Positions 44,787 through 54,772 of a DNA stretch of 64,000 nucleotides are shown here, piece after piece. The notes below the pieces were generated by a model. The model saw only the letters and a program-made list of their open reading frames with translations, did not search any database and was not told the DNA's origin. The stretch is from Candidatus Eisenbergiella merdigallinarum (GTDB lineage: Bacteria > Bacillota > Clostridia > Lachnospirales > Lachnospiraceae): assembly GCA_019119355.1 (NCBI GenBank), contig DWXE01000006.1:1-64000 (forward strand), written 5' to 3'. Every line of letters begins with the position of its first letter. Positions within the stretch are counted from its first letter, which is position 1. Made by a program: the position numbers and the translations under genes.

Positions 44787-46457
44787 ATGAAGACAGACAT
44801 TGAAATCGCACAGGAAGCGAAGATGGAGCCCATCGCGAAGGTCGCGGCCAGCCTCGGGATCGGGGAGGACGATCTGGAGCTGTATGGGCGCTACAAGGCG
44901 AAGTTGTCGGAAGATTACATCCGTTCCATCCAGGGCCGCCCGGACGGGAAGCTGATCCTGGTCACCGCCATCAACCCCACGCCCGCCGGCGAAGGGAAGA
45001 CCACCACCAGCGTGGGGCTGGGGGAAGCCTTCGGCCAGCTGGGCAAAAAGGCGGTCATCGCCCTGCGGGAACCCTCTCTGGGGCCGTGCTTCGGCATCAA
45101 GGGCGGCGCCGCGGGAGGCGGCTATGCCCAGGTGGTTCCCATGGAGGATTTAAACCTGCATTTCACCGGGGACTTCCACGCCATCACCTCCGCCAACAAT
45201 CTGCTGGCAGCCCTTCTGGACAACCACATCCAGCAGGGCAACGAGCTGGGCATCGACACCCGGCAGGTGGTCTGGAAGCGCTGCGAGGACATGAACGACC
45301 GCGTGCTGCGCAACATCGTGATCGGACTGGGAAGCAAGGGGGACGGAACGGTACGGGAGGATCATTTCGTCATCACGGTGGCTTCCGAAATCATGGCGAT
45401 CCTCTGCCTGGCCGCGGATCTGGAGGATTTGAAGGCCCGCCTTTCCAGAATCGTGGTGGCCTACAATTTTGCGGGGCAGCCCGTTACGGCCGGCGACTTA
45501 AAAGCGGTGGGAGCCATGGCGGCCCTGCTCAAAGATGCCTTAAAGCCCAACCTGATCCAGACGCTGGAGCATACTCCCGCCATCGTGCACGGCGGTCCCT
45601 TCGCCAACATCGCCCACGGCTGCAATTCGGTCCTGGCCACGAAGACCGCCTTAAAGGCCGCGGATTACGTGATCACGGAAGCCGGTTTCGGCGCGGATCT
45701 GGGCGCGGAAAAATTCTTTGACATCAAGTGCCGGATGGCCGGATTGAAGCCGGACGCCGCAGTTCTGGTTGCCACGGTGCGCGCGCTGAAATACAACGGC
45801 GGAGTCGCCAAAGCGCAGCTCGCCCAGGAGAATCTGGACGCGCTGCGAAAAGGCATCGTGAACCTGGAAAAGCACATCGAAAATCTGCAGAAGTTCGGCG
45901 TCCCCGTGGTGGTGACCCTGAACTCCTTCGTCACCGATACCGAAGCGGAGACGGAGTACGTGCGCGCCTTCTGCGAAGAAAGGGGCTGCGAATTCGCCCT
46001 CTCCGAAGTCTGGGAAAAGGGCGGGAAGGGCGGCATCGATCTGGCGCAGAAGGTGCTCAAAACCCTGGAGGAAAAGAGGAGCGATTTCCGCGTCCTCTAC
46101 GACGAAACCCTCCCCATCCGGGAAAAAGTGGACATCGTCGCCCGGGAAATCTACGGCGCGGACGGCGTCGCATGGAGCCCTGCGGCCGCGCGCCAGGCCA
46201 AAAAGCTGGAGGAGCTGGGATTCGGCGGGCTGCCGGTCTGCATGGCGAAAACCCAGTATTCCCTTTCCGACAACCCGGATCTTCTGGGCAGGCCGGAAGG
46301 CTTCGAAATCAACGTGCGCGAAATCTACGTGTCCGCGGGCGCCGGTTTTGTGGTCGTGCTCACCGGATCGGTGATGACCATGCCGGGACTTCCCAAACAG
46401 CCGGCGGCCTTCGGAATCGATGTGGACGAATCCGGCAAAATCACAGGGCTGTTTTGA
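44787..46457 (+). CDS. fhs: Formate--tetrahydrofolate ligase
   Basis: 556 residues from ATG 44787, with AAAGGAAG at a suitable distance; GTG 44778 is in frame but overlaps that site. P-loop-like [18 protein letters not shown], the hallmark block [20 protein letters not shown], then [20 protein letters not shown]. The enzyme attaches formate to tetrahydrofolate with ATP, the first folate step of the methyl branch in acetogens and a C1 source in other Clostridia. folD follows 38 bp downstream. Confidence 0.97.
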   Translation: MKTDIEIAQEAKMEPIAKVAASLGIGEDDLELYGRYKAKLSEDYIRSIQGRPDGKLILVTAINPTPAGEGKTTTSVGLGEAFGQLGKKAVIALREPSLGPCFGIKGGAAGGGYAQVVPMEDLNLHFTGDFHAITSANNLLAALLDNHIQQGNELGIDTRQVVWKRCEDMNDRVLRNIVIGLGSKGDGTVREDHFVITVASEIMAILCLAADLEDLKARLSRIVVAYNFAGQPVTAGDLKAVGAMAALLKDALKPNLIQTLEHTPAIVHGGPFANIAHGCNSVLATKTALKAADYVITEAGFGADLGAEKFFDIKCRMAGLKPDAAVLVATVRALKYNGGVAKAQLAQENLDALRKGIVNLEKHIENLQKFGVPVVVTLNSFVTDTEAETEYVRAFCEERGCEFALSEVWEKGGKGGIDLAQKVLKTLEEKRSDFRVLYDETLPIREKVDIVAREIYGADGVAWSPAAARQAKKLEELGFGGLPVCMAKTQYSLSDNPDLLGRPEGFEINVREIYVSAGAGFVVVLTGSVMTMPGLPKQPAAFGIDVDESGKITGLF

Positions 46458-46495
46458 CCGGTTTTCAGCATTCAGACGGAAAGGAATGACATCCT

Positions 46496-47356
46496 ATGGC
46501 TCAGATTATAGACGGAAAGGCCATCGCGGCCCGGATCCGGGAAGAAGTTAAGGCTGGGGTGGAAGAACTCCGCAGACAGGGGAAGACGGTGACGCTGGCC
46601 GTCATCCAGGTGGGCGAAGATCCCGCCTCCTGCGTATATGTGCGCAATAAGGAAAAGGCGTGCCGGGAGCTGTCCATCCACAGCCTGATCTACCGGCCGT
46701 CGGAATCCATCCCGGAGGGCGAACTGCTGGCCCTGGTGGAAGAGCTCAACGGGAGAACGGACGTGGACGGCATCCTCGTCCAGCTCCCCCTGCCGGCTCA
46801 CATCTCCGAAAAGAAGGTCCTCATGGCCATCGACCCTTCAAAAGACGTGGACGGCTTTCATCCGTATAACGCGGGCGCTCTGGCCTGCGGGGAACCCGGC
46901 TTCGTGCCCTGTACGCCCGCCGGCATCATCCAGCTGTTAAAGCGCTCGGGCATTTCCATCAGCGGAAAGGAATGCGTGGTGATCGGCCGGAGCAATATCG
47001 TGGGAAAACCCGTGGCTCAGCTCCTGCTCCGGGAGAACGGGACGGTGACCATCGCCCATTCGAAGACCGAAAATCTGAAGGAAGTCGCTTCCCGCGCCGA
47101 AATTCTCGTGGCCGCCACGGGAAAGGCGGAGATGATTACCCGGGAATATGTCCGTCCGGGAGCCGCGGTCATCGATGTGGGAATCCACCGGGATGAGCAC
47201 AACAGGCTGCGCGGCGACGTGAATTTTGCGGACGTATTCGACGTGGCCGGCGCCATCACGCCGGTTCCGGGAGGCGTTGGCCCCATGACCATCGCCATGC
47301 TGATGCAGAACTGTCTGGAAGGGGCCAGACGCTCTTTTTCTGAAAAACCCCTGTAA
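46496..47356 (+). CDS. folD: Methylene-tetrahydrofolate dehydrogenase/cyclohydrolase
   Basis: 286 residues; ATG after AAAGGAATG. Active-site Y48 and K52 in CVYVRNKEKAC, folate motif QLPLPAHI, KDVDGFHPYNAG, nucleotide-binding GRSNIVGKPVAQLLL and the end motif PGGVGPMTIAMLMQN. Converts formyl-THF, via methenyl-THF, to methylene-THF in both directions; pairs with Fhs encoded just upstream to feed one-carbon units. The coenzyme (NAD or NADP) is not clear from sequence alone. Confidence 0.97.
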   Translation: MAQIIDGKAIAARIREEVKAGVEELRRQGKTVTLAVIQVGEDPASCVYVRNKEKACRELSIHSLIYRPSESIPEGELLALVEELNGRTDVDGILVQLPLPAHISEKKVLMAIDPSKDVDGFHPYNAGALACGEPGFVPCTPAGIIQLLKRSGISISGKECVVIGRSNIVGKPVAQLLLRENGTVTIAHSKTENLKEVASRAEILVAATGKAEMITREYVRPGAAVIDVGIHRDEHNRLRGDVNFADVFDVAGAITPVPGGVGPMTIAMLMQNCLEGARRSFSEKPL

Positions 47357-47385
47357 CTTCAAAACGGCAGGAAGGAAAATGCCTG

Positions 47386-48849
47386 ATGAAATGTCCCAAC
47401 TGCGGCGCGTGGATGAAGGACGGCCACATGTACTGCGAGCGGTGCGGCCGGGAAATCCAGATCGTTCCCGAATTCGAGCCCGAACTGGAAAACAGCATTC
47501 ACACGACCTTATCCAACGTGGCGACCGAAATCACGGCGCCCTCCGGCGACCGAAAGCGGCCTTCCGGGGAAAAAGGATCATGGAAAAAAATTCATAAACC
47601 CGGAAAGAACGAGCGGAAGGCTTTCCGCATTCTCCTGTTCGTCCTGCTGGGCCTGGCGTGCCTCGGCGGCATCGTGGCCGGGGTGCGGCGATTCTGGCCG
47701 GATTATCAGTATCAGCAGGCAAGGCAGCGGATGGAAAAAGAAGACTATCGGGGCGCGCTCGCCTATTATCAGCGTGCCGTCAGCCTGTCCCCAAACAGCC
47801 TGTCCTGCTTAAACGGGCTGTCCGCCTGCTATTATATGCTGGGGGAATACGATGCGGCGGAGGAAATCTGCCTGGAAATGCTGGCGCTGGAAGGCTCCAA
47901 CGAGGCGGCCTATCAGCGGCTGGTTTCCATTTACGGCCAGCAGCAGGAGTACGGGAAGATCAACGAGCTGATGCAGGAATGCAAAAGCCAGGACATCATC
48001 AGCATGTATCTGGATTATATGGCGAATCCGCCTCAGACGGAGCCTGCGGGAGGCACCTACCATGAGGTGCAGAACGTCAAGCTGATCAGCAACGCTGCGG
48101 GCACCATTTATTATACCACGGACGGCAGCGCGCCGGACGAGAGCAGCCCGGTATACACCGGCCCCATCGTTCTGGAATCCGGAGATCATACCGTCAAAGC
48201 CTTTTTTGTCAACGAGTACGGAGTCAGGAGCGATGTGGTGACGGCGCGCTTTTCCATCGATGCGAGCGTCCCGGAGCCCCCGGAAGTCACCCCCGCTTCG
48301 GGGACCTATGAAAAGCCGGTTCAGATCGCGGTGGAAGTTCCGGAAGGCTGTAAGGTCTATTACACCACCGACCGGACGGATCCAGCCACCACCAGCAGGC
48401 AGTATGAAGCGCCCGTCTGGATGCCGGCGGGCTATTCCACCTTCCGCTTCGCTGTGGTCTCTCCCAACGGAGTGACGGGAGAGGTGACGGAGCGGCAGTA
48501 CGCGCTGGATCTGCACGCCGTGCTGAGCATGGAGGCCGCCTCCAATCAGCTCCTTCTGACGCTGAAAAACGCGGGCGTGATTCTGAACATCCAGGGCGAC
48601 CTTCCGGACCGGAAGGGGCACAACCTGTATACATACAGATACGCGCTGACCATCAACGACAACAATTACTATCTTTACCGGGAATATTACGAAGAAAAGG
48701 CGGGCACCAGCAACGCCACCGGCAACGATTATGTGGTAAACTATATGTCCGGAGAATGTTACCGGGCCATACAGCAGGAAGACGGAACCTGGAAGCTGTA
48801 CAACATTCAGGAGGATGAGGCGGAGTCCTCATCCGGAGAAGGGTTCTGA
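47386..48849 (+). CDS. Zinc-ribbon, TPR and CHB_HEX-like transmembrane protein
   Basis: 487 residues. Zinc ribbon CPNCGAWMKDGHMYCERCG (C3, C6, C17, C20), a cytoplasmic linker, one membrane helix (ILLFVLLGLACLGGIVAGV), TPR-like helices (about 115-205, ALAYYQRAVSLSPNSLSCL), then two repeats of the chitobiase C-terminal type (GTIYYTTDGSAPDESSPVY and GCKVYYTTDRTDPATTSRQY). A C-terminal domain of unknown fold ends in an acidic tail. The outer part probably binds cell-wall or surface ligands. Similar proteins are common in Clostridia, but none that I know has an assigned role. Confidence 0.85.
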   Translation: MKCPNCGAWMKDGHMYCERCGREIQIVPEFEPELENSIHTTLSNVATEITAPSGDRKRPSGEKGSWKKIHKPGKNERKAFRILLFVLLGLACLGGIVAGVRRFWPDYQYQQARQRMEKEDYRGALAYYQRAVSLSPNSLSCLNGLSACYYMLGEYDAAEEICLEMLALEGSNEAAYQRLVSIYGQQQEYGKINELMQECKSQDIISMYLDYMANPPQTEPAGGTYHEVQNVKLISNAAGTIYYTTDGSAPDESSPVYTGPIVLESGDHTVKAFFVNEYGVRSDVVTARFSIDASVPEPPEVTPASGTYEKPVQIAVEVPEGCKVYYTTDRTDPATTSRQYEAPVWMPAGYSTFRFAVVSPNGVTGEVTERQYALDLHAVLSMEAASNQLLLTLKNAGVILNIQGDLPDRKGHNLYTYRYALTINDNNYYLYREYYEEKAGTSNATGNDYVVNYMSGECYRAIQQEDGTWKLYNIQEDEAESSSGEGF

Positions 48850-48886
48850 ATATAAAGTCCCGGACGGGGCGGAAAGGTGAAAGATT

Positions 48887-49768
48887 ATGTATCCAATTTT
48901 ACGAGCACAAGAACTTACGACCAACATCTTTCTGATGGACGTAAAGGCCAGACGCGTCGCGGATTCCTGCCTGCCTGGGCAGTTCGTCATCGTGCGCACG
49001 CAGGAGGACGGGGAGCGGATTCCCCTGACCATCTGCGATTATGACAGAGAAGAAGGGACCATCACCATCGTTTTCCAGATCGTTGGAGCCGGGACGTTCG
49101 AAATGGCGAAGCTGAAGGCAGGGGATTCGTTCCACGATGTGGTGGGCCCTCTGGGACGGCCTTCGGATCTGACGGAGGAGACGCCGGATGAGCTGCAGAA
49201 AAAGCGCATCCTCTTCGTAGCAGGAGGCGTGGGAACCGCTCCCGTCTATCCCCAGGTCAAATGGCTGAAGGAACAGGGCGTTTCGGCGGACGTGATCGTG
49301 GGCGCCAAGACGAAGGATCTTCTCATCCTGGAGGAGGAGATGAAGGCCGTGGCGGGCAATCTGTACGTGACCACGGACGACGGATCCTACGGCAGGAGCG
49401 GCATGGTGACGAAGACGATCCAGGATCTGGTGGAGCAGGAGGGCAAGCAGTACGACGTCTGCATCGCCATCGGCCCCATGATCATGATGAAATTCGTCTG
49501 TAAGCTGACGAAGGAGCTCTCGATCCCCACCGTGGTGAGCTTAAACCCCATTATGGTGGACGGTACGGGCATGTGCGGCGCCTGCCGCGTCACCGTGGGC
49601 GGGGAAGTGAAGTTCGCCTGCGTGGACGGCCCGGAATTCGACGGGCATCTGGTGAATTTTGACGAGGCGATGCAGCGCCAGCAGATTTATAAGACCGAAG
49701 AGGGCAGGGCGTTTCTGGCTGCAAAAGAAGGCGCGACCCATCACGGCGGCTGCGGACATTGCGATTGA
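48887..49768 (+). CDS. nfnA: NADH-dependent ferredoxin:NADP+ oxidoreductase, subunit A
   Basis: 293 residues. FAD- and NAD-binding reductase fold: PLTICDYDREEGTITIVFQ, VGPLGRPSDL, and FVAGGVGTAPVYPQVKWL; near the C-terminus a [2Fe-2S] motif CGACRVTVGGEVKFACVDG. With NfnB, encoded directly downstream, it forms the electron-bifurcating transhydrogenase that couples reduced ferredoxin and NADH to NADP+ reduction. A generic sulfide dehydrogenase or dihydroorotate dehydrogenase electron-transfer subunit is the usual misannotation. The tandem arrangement supports Nfn. Confidence 0.92.
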   Translation: MYPILRAQELTTNIFLMDVKARRVADSCLPGQFVIVRTQEDGERIPLTICDYDREEGTITIVFQIVGAGTFEMAKLKAGDSFHDVVGPLGRPSDLTEETPDELQKKRILFVAGGVGTAPVYPQVKWLKEQGVSADVIVGAKTKDLLILEEEMKAVAGNLYVTTDDGSYGRSGMVTKTIQDLVEQEGKQYDVCIAIGPMIMMKFVCKLTKELSIPTVVSLNPIMVDGTGMCGACRVTVGGEVKFACVDGPEFDGHLVNFDEAMQRQQIYKTEEGRAFLAAKEGATHHGGCGHCD

Positions 49769-49788
49769 CAGGGAAAGGAAGGTTGACT

Positions 49789-51180
49789 ATGGGAGACGTA
49801 TGGAAAAAGGTTCCGGTCCGGGAGCAGGACGCGAAGGAACGAGCCGCAAATTTTGAAGAAGTGTGCCTGGGCTATGACAGGGAAGAAGCCGTGGAAGAGG
49901 CGCAGAGATGCTTAAACTGCAAAAACGCGCAGTGCGTGAAGGGATGTCCGGTCTCCATCGACATCCCCGGCTTCATCGGGAAGGTGAAAGAGGGAGATAT
50001 CGGGGGAGCCTATCAGGTGATCAGCGAATCCAGCGCCCTTCCGGCCGTATGCGGACGGGTCTGCCCGCAGGAGAGCCAGTGCGAGGGCAAATGTATCCGC
50101 GGCGTGCGCGGAGAAGCGGTCTCCATCGGCAAGCTGGAGCGCTTCGTGGCCGACTGGGCCAGGGAGCAGGGCATCCGTCCCGAAGGCGCGAAGGAGAAGA
50201 AGGGGAAGAAGGTCGCCGTGATCGGTTCCGGCCCGGCAGGCCTGACCTGCGCCGGGGATCTGGCGAAGATGGGCTATGACGTGACCATTTTCGAAGCCCT
50301 CCATGAGCCCGGCGGCGTTCTGGTTTACGGCATTCCCGAATTCCGTCTGCCCAAAGACGAGGTGGTGAAAAAGGAAATCGAGAACGTGAAATCCCTGGGC
50401 GTGGAGATCGAGACCAACGTGATCGTGGGCAAGTCCGTCACCATCGACGAGCTGCTGGGCGAAGAGGGATACAGCGCCGTCTTCATCGGATCCGGCGCGG
50501 GCCTCCCCAAATTCATGGGAATTCCGGGCGAAAACGCCAACGGCGTATTCTCCGCCAACGAATACCTGACCAGGAGCAACCTGATGAAAGCGTTCCGGGA
50601 GGATTCCCCCACCCCCATCATGAAGAGCCGCAAGGTGGCCGTGGTGGGCGGCGGAAACGTGGCCATGGACGCCGCCAGGACGGCGCTGCGCCTGGGCGCG
50701 GAAGTCCATATCGTATACAGAAGAAGCGAAGAGGAGCTCCCCGCCCGTGTGGAAGAGGTCCATCACGCCAAAGAGGAGGGCATCATTTTCGATCTTTTGA
50801 CCAATCCGGTGGAAATTCTGGAGGACGAAAAGGGATGGGTCAAAGGGATGACCTGCGTGCGCATGGAGCTGGGCGAGCCCGACGCTTCCGGCAGAAGGCG
50901 TCCGGTGGTGATTCCCGGATCGGAATTCACGCTGGAGCTGGATACCGTGATCATGGCTCTGGGAACCTCCCCCAACCCGCTGATTTCCTCCACCACAAAA
51001 GGGCTGGATACGAATAAGTGGAAATGTATCGTTGCCAGCGAGGAAGACGGCCAGACCAGCAAGGAAGGCGTGTTCGCCGGCGGCGACGCGGTGACCGGAG
51101 CCGCCACGGTGATTCTGGCCATGGGCGCCGGAAAGGCCGGCGCAAAGGGCATCGACGAATATCTGTCCAAAAAGGCGTAA
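49789..51180 (+). CDS. nfnB: NADH-dependent ferredoxin:NADP+ oxidoreductase, subunit B
   Basis: 463 residues from ATG 49789, 6 nt after AAAGGAAGG; an in-frame ATG at 49759 lies inside nfnA and lacks a site. Two cysteine sets for [4Fe-4S] clusters: C41, C44, C49, C53 (RCLNCKNAQCVKGCP) and C88, C92, C98, C102 (CGRVCPQESQCEGKC). FAD motif VIGSGPAGLTCAGDLAKMG and NAD(P) motif VVGGGNVAMDAARTALRLG. Related to the glutamate synthase small subunit, with which it is often confused; no large glutamate synthase gene is here. Confidence 0.93.
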   Translation: MGDVWKKVPVREQDAKERAANFEEVCLGYDREEAVEEAQRCLNCKNAQCVKGCPVSIDIPGFIGKVKEGDIGGAYQVISESSALPAVCGRVCPQESQCEGKCIRGVRGEAVSIGKLERFVADWAREQGIRPEGAKEKKGKKVAVIGSGPAGLTCAGDLAKMGYDVTIFEALHEPGGVLVYGIPEFRLPKDEVVKKEIENVKSLGVEIETNVIVGKSVTIDELLGEEGYSAVFIGSGAGLPKFMGIPGENANGVFSANEYLTRSNLMKAFREDSPTPIMKSRKVAVVGGGNVAMDAARTALRLGAEVHIVYRRSEEELPARVEEVHHAKEEGIIFDLLTNPVEILEDEKGWVKGMTCVRMELGEPDASGRRRPVVIPGSEFTLELDTVIMALGTSPNPLISSTTKGLDTNKWKCIVASEEDGQTSKEGVFAGGDAVTGAATVILAMGAGKAGAKGIDEYLSKKA

Positions 51181-51221
51181 AGGGATACGGGATAAAGATA
51201 AAGGAGAAGGGGATTTTACTT

Positions 51222-51521
51222 ATGGTGAACCATATCGTATTGTGGAGCCTGAAACCGGAGCTGTCCGAGGAGGAGAGACAGGAGGCGAAGGCCGAAATCA
51301 AACGGCGTCTGGAAGGGGTATGCGACCGGGTGGAGGGCATCATCAGCCTGGAGGTGAAGGCCGAAGGCCTCGCCTCCTCCAACCGGGACCTGGCGCTGAT
51401 CTCTTCCTTTGTGAGCAAAGAGGCGCTGGACGGATATCAGACCCATCCGGCCCATCTGGAAGCGGCGTCCTATGTTCGCTCCAAAACCTGCGACAGGGCG
51501 TGTTTTGATTACGAAGGATAG
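51222..51521 (+). CDS. Dabb-type stress-responsive A/B barrel protein
   Basis: 99 residues from ATG 51222, with AAGGAGAAGG upstream. The dimeric alpha/beta barrel signature is visible: VNHIVLWSLKPELSEEERQE, then VEGIISLEVKAEGLASSNRD, LALISSFVSKEALDGYQTHP and the end HLEAASYVRSKTCDRACFD. Small proteins of this fold have varied or unknown roles. It follows nfnAB and may be cotranscribed. Confidence 0.88.
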   Translation: MVNHIVLWSLKPELSEEERQEAKAEIKRRLEGVCDRVEGIISLEVKAEGLASSNRDLALISSFVSKEALDGYQTHPAHLEAASYVRSKTCDRACFDYEG

Positions 51522-51533
51522 GGGGAAGGGGCT

Positions 51534-52445
51534 ATGCCGTGGTGTCCGAAATGCAAAAACGAATATGTGGAAGGGGTAACCGTCTGCGCGGACTGCGGCT
51601 GTCCGCTGGTGGAGACGCTGGAGGAAGGCGGGCAGATCCTTTACCTGGGGGCGGCGGAGGACTGCAGGCAGCTGGCCGACTTCCTGATCTGTAACGGGAT
51701 CCGTTCCGCTTCCGTGGGGATCTCGGAGAGCTCCGAATCCTTCGCGGTGACCGTGGACAGTTCTCAGGGACAGAAGGCGGAGCGGATCGCTTCCGTGTTC
51801 TGGAAGGAAAAGGAAAAAGAAGGATGGTCTCAGCCTCCCAGGGAACAGGAGGATGCGGAAGAACCGGATGAGGACGACGAGGAGGCGTACCCGGACGATT
51901 TCCCCAACGCCGTCCATCTCGGGCGGGCGATGAGGGGACAGCAATCGGCCGGCGTCTATGAAGCCGCCTCCAAAAAAGCCGAAGAGTTCAAGTCCGGGGC
52001 ATACACGCTGCTCATCGTGGGGATTGCGGGCATGATCGGACTGGGGCTCCTCCTTTCCGGCGTCCTTCCGGTGCGGCTGGACCCTTCCTCTCAGTTTTTG
52101 ACCTGTCTGGTCATGGCCGCGCTGTTTCTCGTCTTTATCGTCATGGGGGTCCTTTCCTTCCGATCCTGGCGGGAGCAGGAGGGAAAGGCCGTCCGGGAAA
52201 GTTCTCTGAAGGAGGAGCTGACCCGCTATTGCCGGGAAAACCTGGATCCGGCTTCCATCGACCTGGACGCGGGGGTGGGAGCGGACGATCCGGAAGAAGT
52301 GCGGTACTTCAAACGGATGGAACGGATGAAGCTGCGGATTTCGGAAAACTTCTTAAATCTGGAGGAAGGATATCTGGAAAGCTTTCTGGACGAAATCTAT
52401 CCCTCGCTTTTTGACGATTCGGAAGAAACGGGGAAAGGCCTGTGA
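51534..52445 (+). CDS. Zinc-ribbon membrane protein of unknown function
   Basis: 303 residues. Zinc ribbon at the N-terminus (WCPKC, then VCADCGC: C4, C7, C18, C21), a ferredoxin-like part resembling DUF2007-type domains (ILYLGAAEDCRQLADFLICN), an acidic stretch, and two membrane helices (LLIVGIAGMIGLGLLLSGVL and CLVMAALFLVFIVMGVLSF). A C-terminal cytoplasmic acidic helical part follows. Upstream of rlmH with a 4-nt GTGA overlap. Role unknown; recruitment of a partner through the ribbon is only a guess. Confidence 0.75.
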   Translation: MPWCPKCKNEYVEGVTVCADCGCPLVETLEEGGQILYLGAAEDCRQLADFLICNGIRSASVGISESSESFAVTVDSSQGQKAERIASVFWKEKEKEGWSQPPREQEDAEEPDEDDEEAYPDDFPNAVHLGRAMRGQQSAGVYEAASKKAEEFKSGAYTLLIVGIAGMIGLGLLLSGVLPVRLDPSSQFLTCLVMAALFLVFIVMGVLSFRSWREQEGKAVRESSLKEELTRYCRENLDPASIDLDAGVGADDPEEVRYFKRMERMKLRISENFLNLEEGYLESFLDEIYPSLFDDSEETGKGL

Positions 52446-52921
52446 AAATCACCGTTCTCGCTGTGGGAAAAGTGAAGGAGAAGTTTTTCCGGGACGCCCT
52501 GGACGAATACCGAAAGCGGCTGAGCCGGTACTGCAGGCTCGAAATCGTGGAGGTGGACGACGAGCAGGCGCCCGAACGATTAAGCCCGGCCCAGGAGGAA
52601 CAGATCCGGGACAGGGAGGGAAAGGCCCTCCTGAAAAGGATTCCCCCGAAAGCCTGGTGCATCGCTCTTGCCATCGACGGCAGGAAAACGGATTCCCCGG
52701 GATTTTCCCGAAAGCTGGAGTCCCTGGCCCTGGCGCAGAAGAGCCATCTGGTCTTCCTCATCGGCGGCTCCCTGGGGCTGTCCGATGAGGTTCAGGCGCG
52801 GGCGGACGAGCGCATCAGCTTTTCGGACATGACCTTTCCGCACCAGCTCATGCGCGTGATTTTGCTGGAACAGATCTACCGCGCCTTTAAAATCTCCGCC
52901 AACGAACCATACCATAAATAG
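52442..52921 (+). CDS. rlmH: 23S rRNA pseudouridine-1915 N3-methyltransferase RlmH
   Basis: 159 residues; GTG start in a GTGA overlap with the preceding gene. The SPOUT fold is typical: ITVLAVGKVKEKFFRDALDE, LAIDGRKTDSPGFSRKLESL, LVFLIGGSLGLSDEVQARAD and MTFPHQLMRVILLEQIYRAF, ending in the family-typical NEPYHK. Methylates pseudouridine 1915 in helix 69. Length matches the family. Confidence 0.97.
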   Translation: MKITVLAVGKVKEKFFRDALDEYRKRLSRYCRLEIVEVDDEQAPERLSPAQEEQIRDREGKALLKRIPPKAWCIALAIDGRKTDSPGFSRKLESLALAQKSHLVFLIGGSLGLSDEVQARADERISFSDMTFPHQLMRVILLEQIYRAFKISANEPYHK

Positions 52922-52931
52922 AGGAAACGCC

Positions 52932-54596
52932 ATGAAAAAATCCATCGTTTTCGCGGGCCTTCTGACGGGGGCCTGTCAGGCCCTGGGGCTCGCCATGGAA
53001 AAACTGGACGCGGGAAAGGATGTTTTCGTTTCCTCCCTTCCCCTCTGCGCCGCTGCAGGCGCCATCTGGGCGGTGTGCACCGCCCTTTTTTTGACCGGAG
53101 CGCTTGCTGCCGGCCGCAGGCTGCTGCCAGAGCGGCTGGAGTACGATCCGCAGAGAGCGCTTTCCAAAAGGCGCTTTGCCGGAATCTGGGCCCTTTTGTT
53201 CGCCGCCTGGGTCCCCTGCTGGCTGGCCTATTTTCCCGCCATCTATTCCTACGACGGGGAGCCGCAGCTGATCCAGTACACCACGGGCGCTTTCGACAAC
53301 CACCATCCCATCCTGCACACGCTGCTGATGGGAGGCTGCTATGATCTGGGACGTTTTTTGCAGGAACGGTGGGGGATCGGCCCGGACGGGATGGCCTTCT
53401 ACGCCGCAATCCAGATGCTCGTTCTGTCCTTTTCCTTCGCATGCGGCATTTCCTTTCTGTACCATTGCCGTCTTAAAAGGGGACTTCTGATCGCGGCCAT
53501 ATGCTGGTTCGCCCTGTTTCCGGTCCATCCCCTGATGGCCGTCACCACCACCAAGGACACGCTCTTTGCCGCGTTCTTCCTGCTCGCCTTTCTCGGCGCC
53601 GCCCGCGCCGTGCTCCGGGGAGGGATCGCGACCTTCGTGGAAGGGGCGAAGCTCTTTTTCTGCGCGCTGGGCATGATGCTGTTTCGGAAAAACGGGGTCT
53701 ATCTGACAGCCGGGCTGTGCGCCGTCCTGTTGCCCGTCTGGGCGGTTTTGCGCCTTAAGAAGCGGAGCGAATCCCGGTTCTTTTTCGGCCTCTTTCTGGG
53801 GAGTGCCCTGTGCGTCCTGACCTTTTTTGGCTGCGACGCCGGGCTGACGGCGGTTACCGGAGCCCGGCAGGGGGAGGCGGCAGAAGCCCTGAGCGTTCCC
53901 ATCCAGCAGCTGGCGAGGACCTTTAAGAGCAATCAGAACGGCCTGCAGTCGGAAGAACTGGAGGCGCTCTGCGCCTACATCCCGCAAAAGGGTCTGGAGA
54001 ACTATCGGCCGGCCATTTCCGACGGGGTGAAACTGTATTTCAACAACGGGAAATTTTCCGAAGATCCGGCCGGATTTTTCCGGATCTGGCTGCACCTTCT
54101 GAAAAAATATCCCGGTTCCTACGGGACGGCCTTCCTCTATCACACCATGGGGAGCTGGTATCTGATGGATACCTCCCACTGCACGGTGTACAGGGACTGG
54201 TGGCGGGATCGCACCGGCTATTTCATCACGGACGCGGTGCCCATATTCGCCGGGGATTTCGTGAAGAAGACGCCCCTGCTGCCGACCGCGATGCAGTTCT
54301 ACGAAAAAATCGCTACGGACTGTGTCCACCAGCGCTTTTTGCCCGCCAGGATCCTGTTTTCCCCCGCCTTTTTCTGCTTTGGCACGGCCTTCGCATGCCT
54401 GGCCCTCCTTTTGCGCAGGCGCTGGCGCCTGCTGATCCCATCTCTGGCGGCCCTCCTGTATCTGGCCACCGTGGTAGCCGGTCCCTGCATCCTGGTGCGC
54501 TACGTCTATCCCTTCATGGTCCTGCTGCCGTTTCTCGCCGTTTTCGCGCTGTGGGGACGGGGAGGCAGCGGTATGGACGCCGCGCGTCAGCGATGA
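52932..54596 (+). CDS. Polytopic membrane protein, DUF6020-like
   Basis: 554 residues with about ten membrane helices. A characteristic early loop WLAYFPAIYSYDGEPQLIQY followed by FDNHHPILHTLLMGGC fits proteins I recall under DUF6020, and the general plan is that of membrane glycosyltransferases of the GT-C kind with an acidic residue in the first outer loop (here YDGEPQ). Motifs TTTKDTLFAAFFLLAFLG and TMGSWYLMDTSHC are also present. Donor and acceptor are unknown. It ends where the base composition begins to change. Confidence 0.65.
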   Translation: MKKSIVFAGLLTGACQALGLAMEKLDAGKDVFVSSLPLCAAAGAIWAVCTALFLTGALAAGRRLLPERLEYDPQRALSKRRFAGIWALLFAAWVPCWLAYFPAIYSYDGEPQLIQYTTGAFDNHHPILHTLLMGGCYDLGRFLQERWGIGPDGMAFYAAIQMLVLSFSFACGISFLYHCRLKRGLLIAAICWFALFPVHPLMAVTTTKDTLFAAFFLLAFLGAARAVLRGGIATFVEGAKLFFCALGMMLFRKNGVYLTAGLCAVLLPVWAVLRLKKRSESRFFFGLFLGSALCVLTFFGCDAGLTAVTGARQGEAAEALSVPIQQLARTFKSNQNGLQSEELEALCAYIPQKGLENYRPAISDGVKLYFNNGKFSEDPAGFFRIWLHLLKKYPGSYGTAFLYHTMGSWYLMDTSHCTVYRDWWRDRTGYFITDAVPIFAGDFVKKTPLLPTAMQFYEKIATDCVHQRFLPARILFSPAFFCFGTAFACLALLLRRRWRLLIPSLAALLYLATVVAGPCILVRYVYPFMVLLPFLAVFALWGRGGSGMDAARQR

Positions 54597-54772
54597 GCCA
54601 TGGGCTGTGGACGGCCCTTCCCGGCGTGAGGGTATTCCGCTATGGCTTTTGCGCAGCCTGGGCGTGCGGACTCCTGTGGAGGTCCATGACCGCCTGTGCC
54701 GTATATCCGAAAGGCAGGAAAACTGCGATATATGTGCGAATGATATGGCATCGAATTAAAAGGAGTAAAGTC

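Noticed and set aside
49789-51180. Glutamate synthase small subunit
   Set aside because: The gene is paired with an NfnA-type reductase and no large subunit is present, so the Nfn assignment is better.
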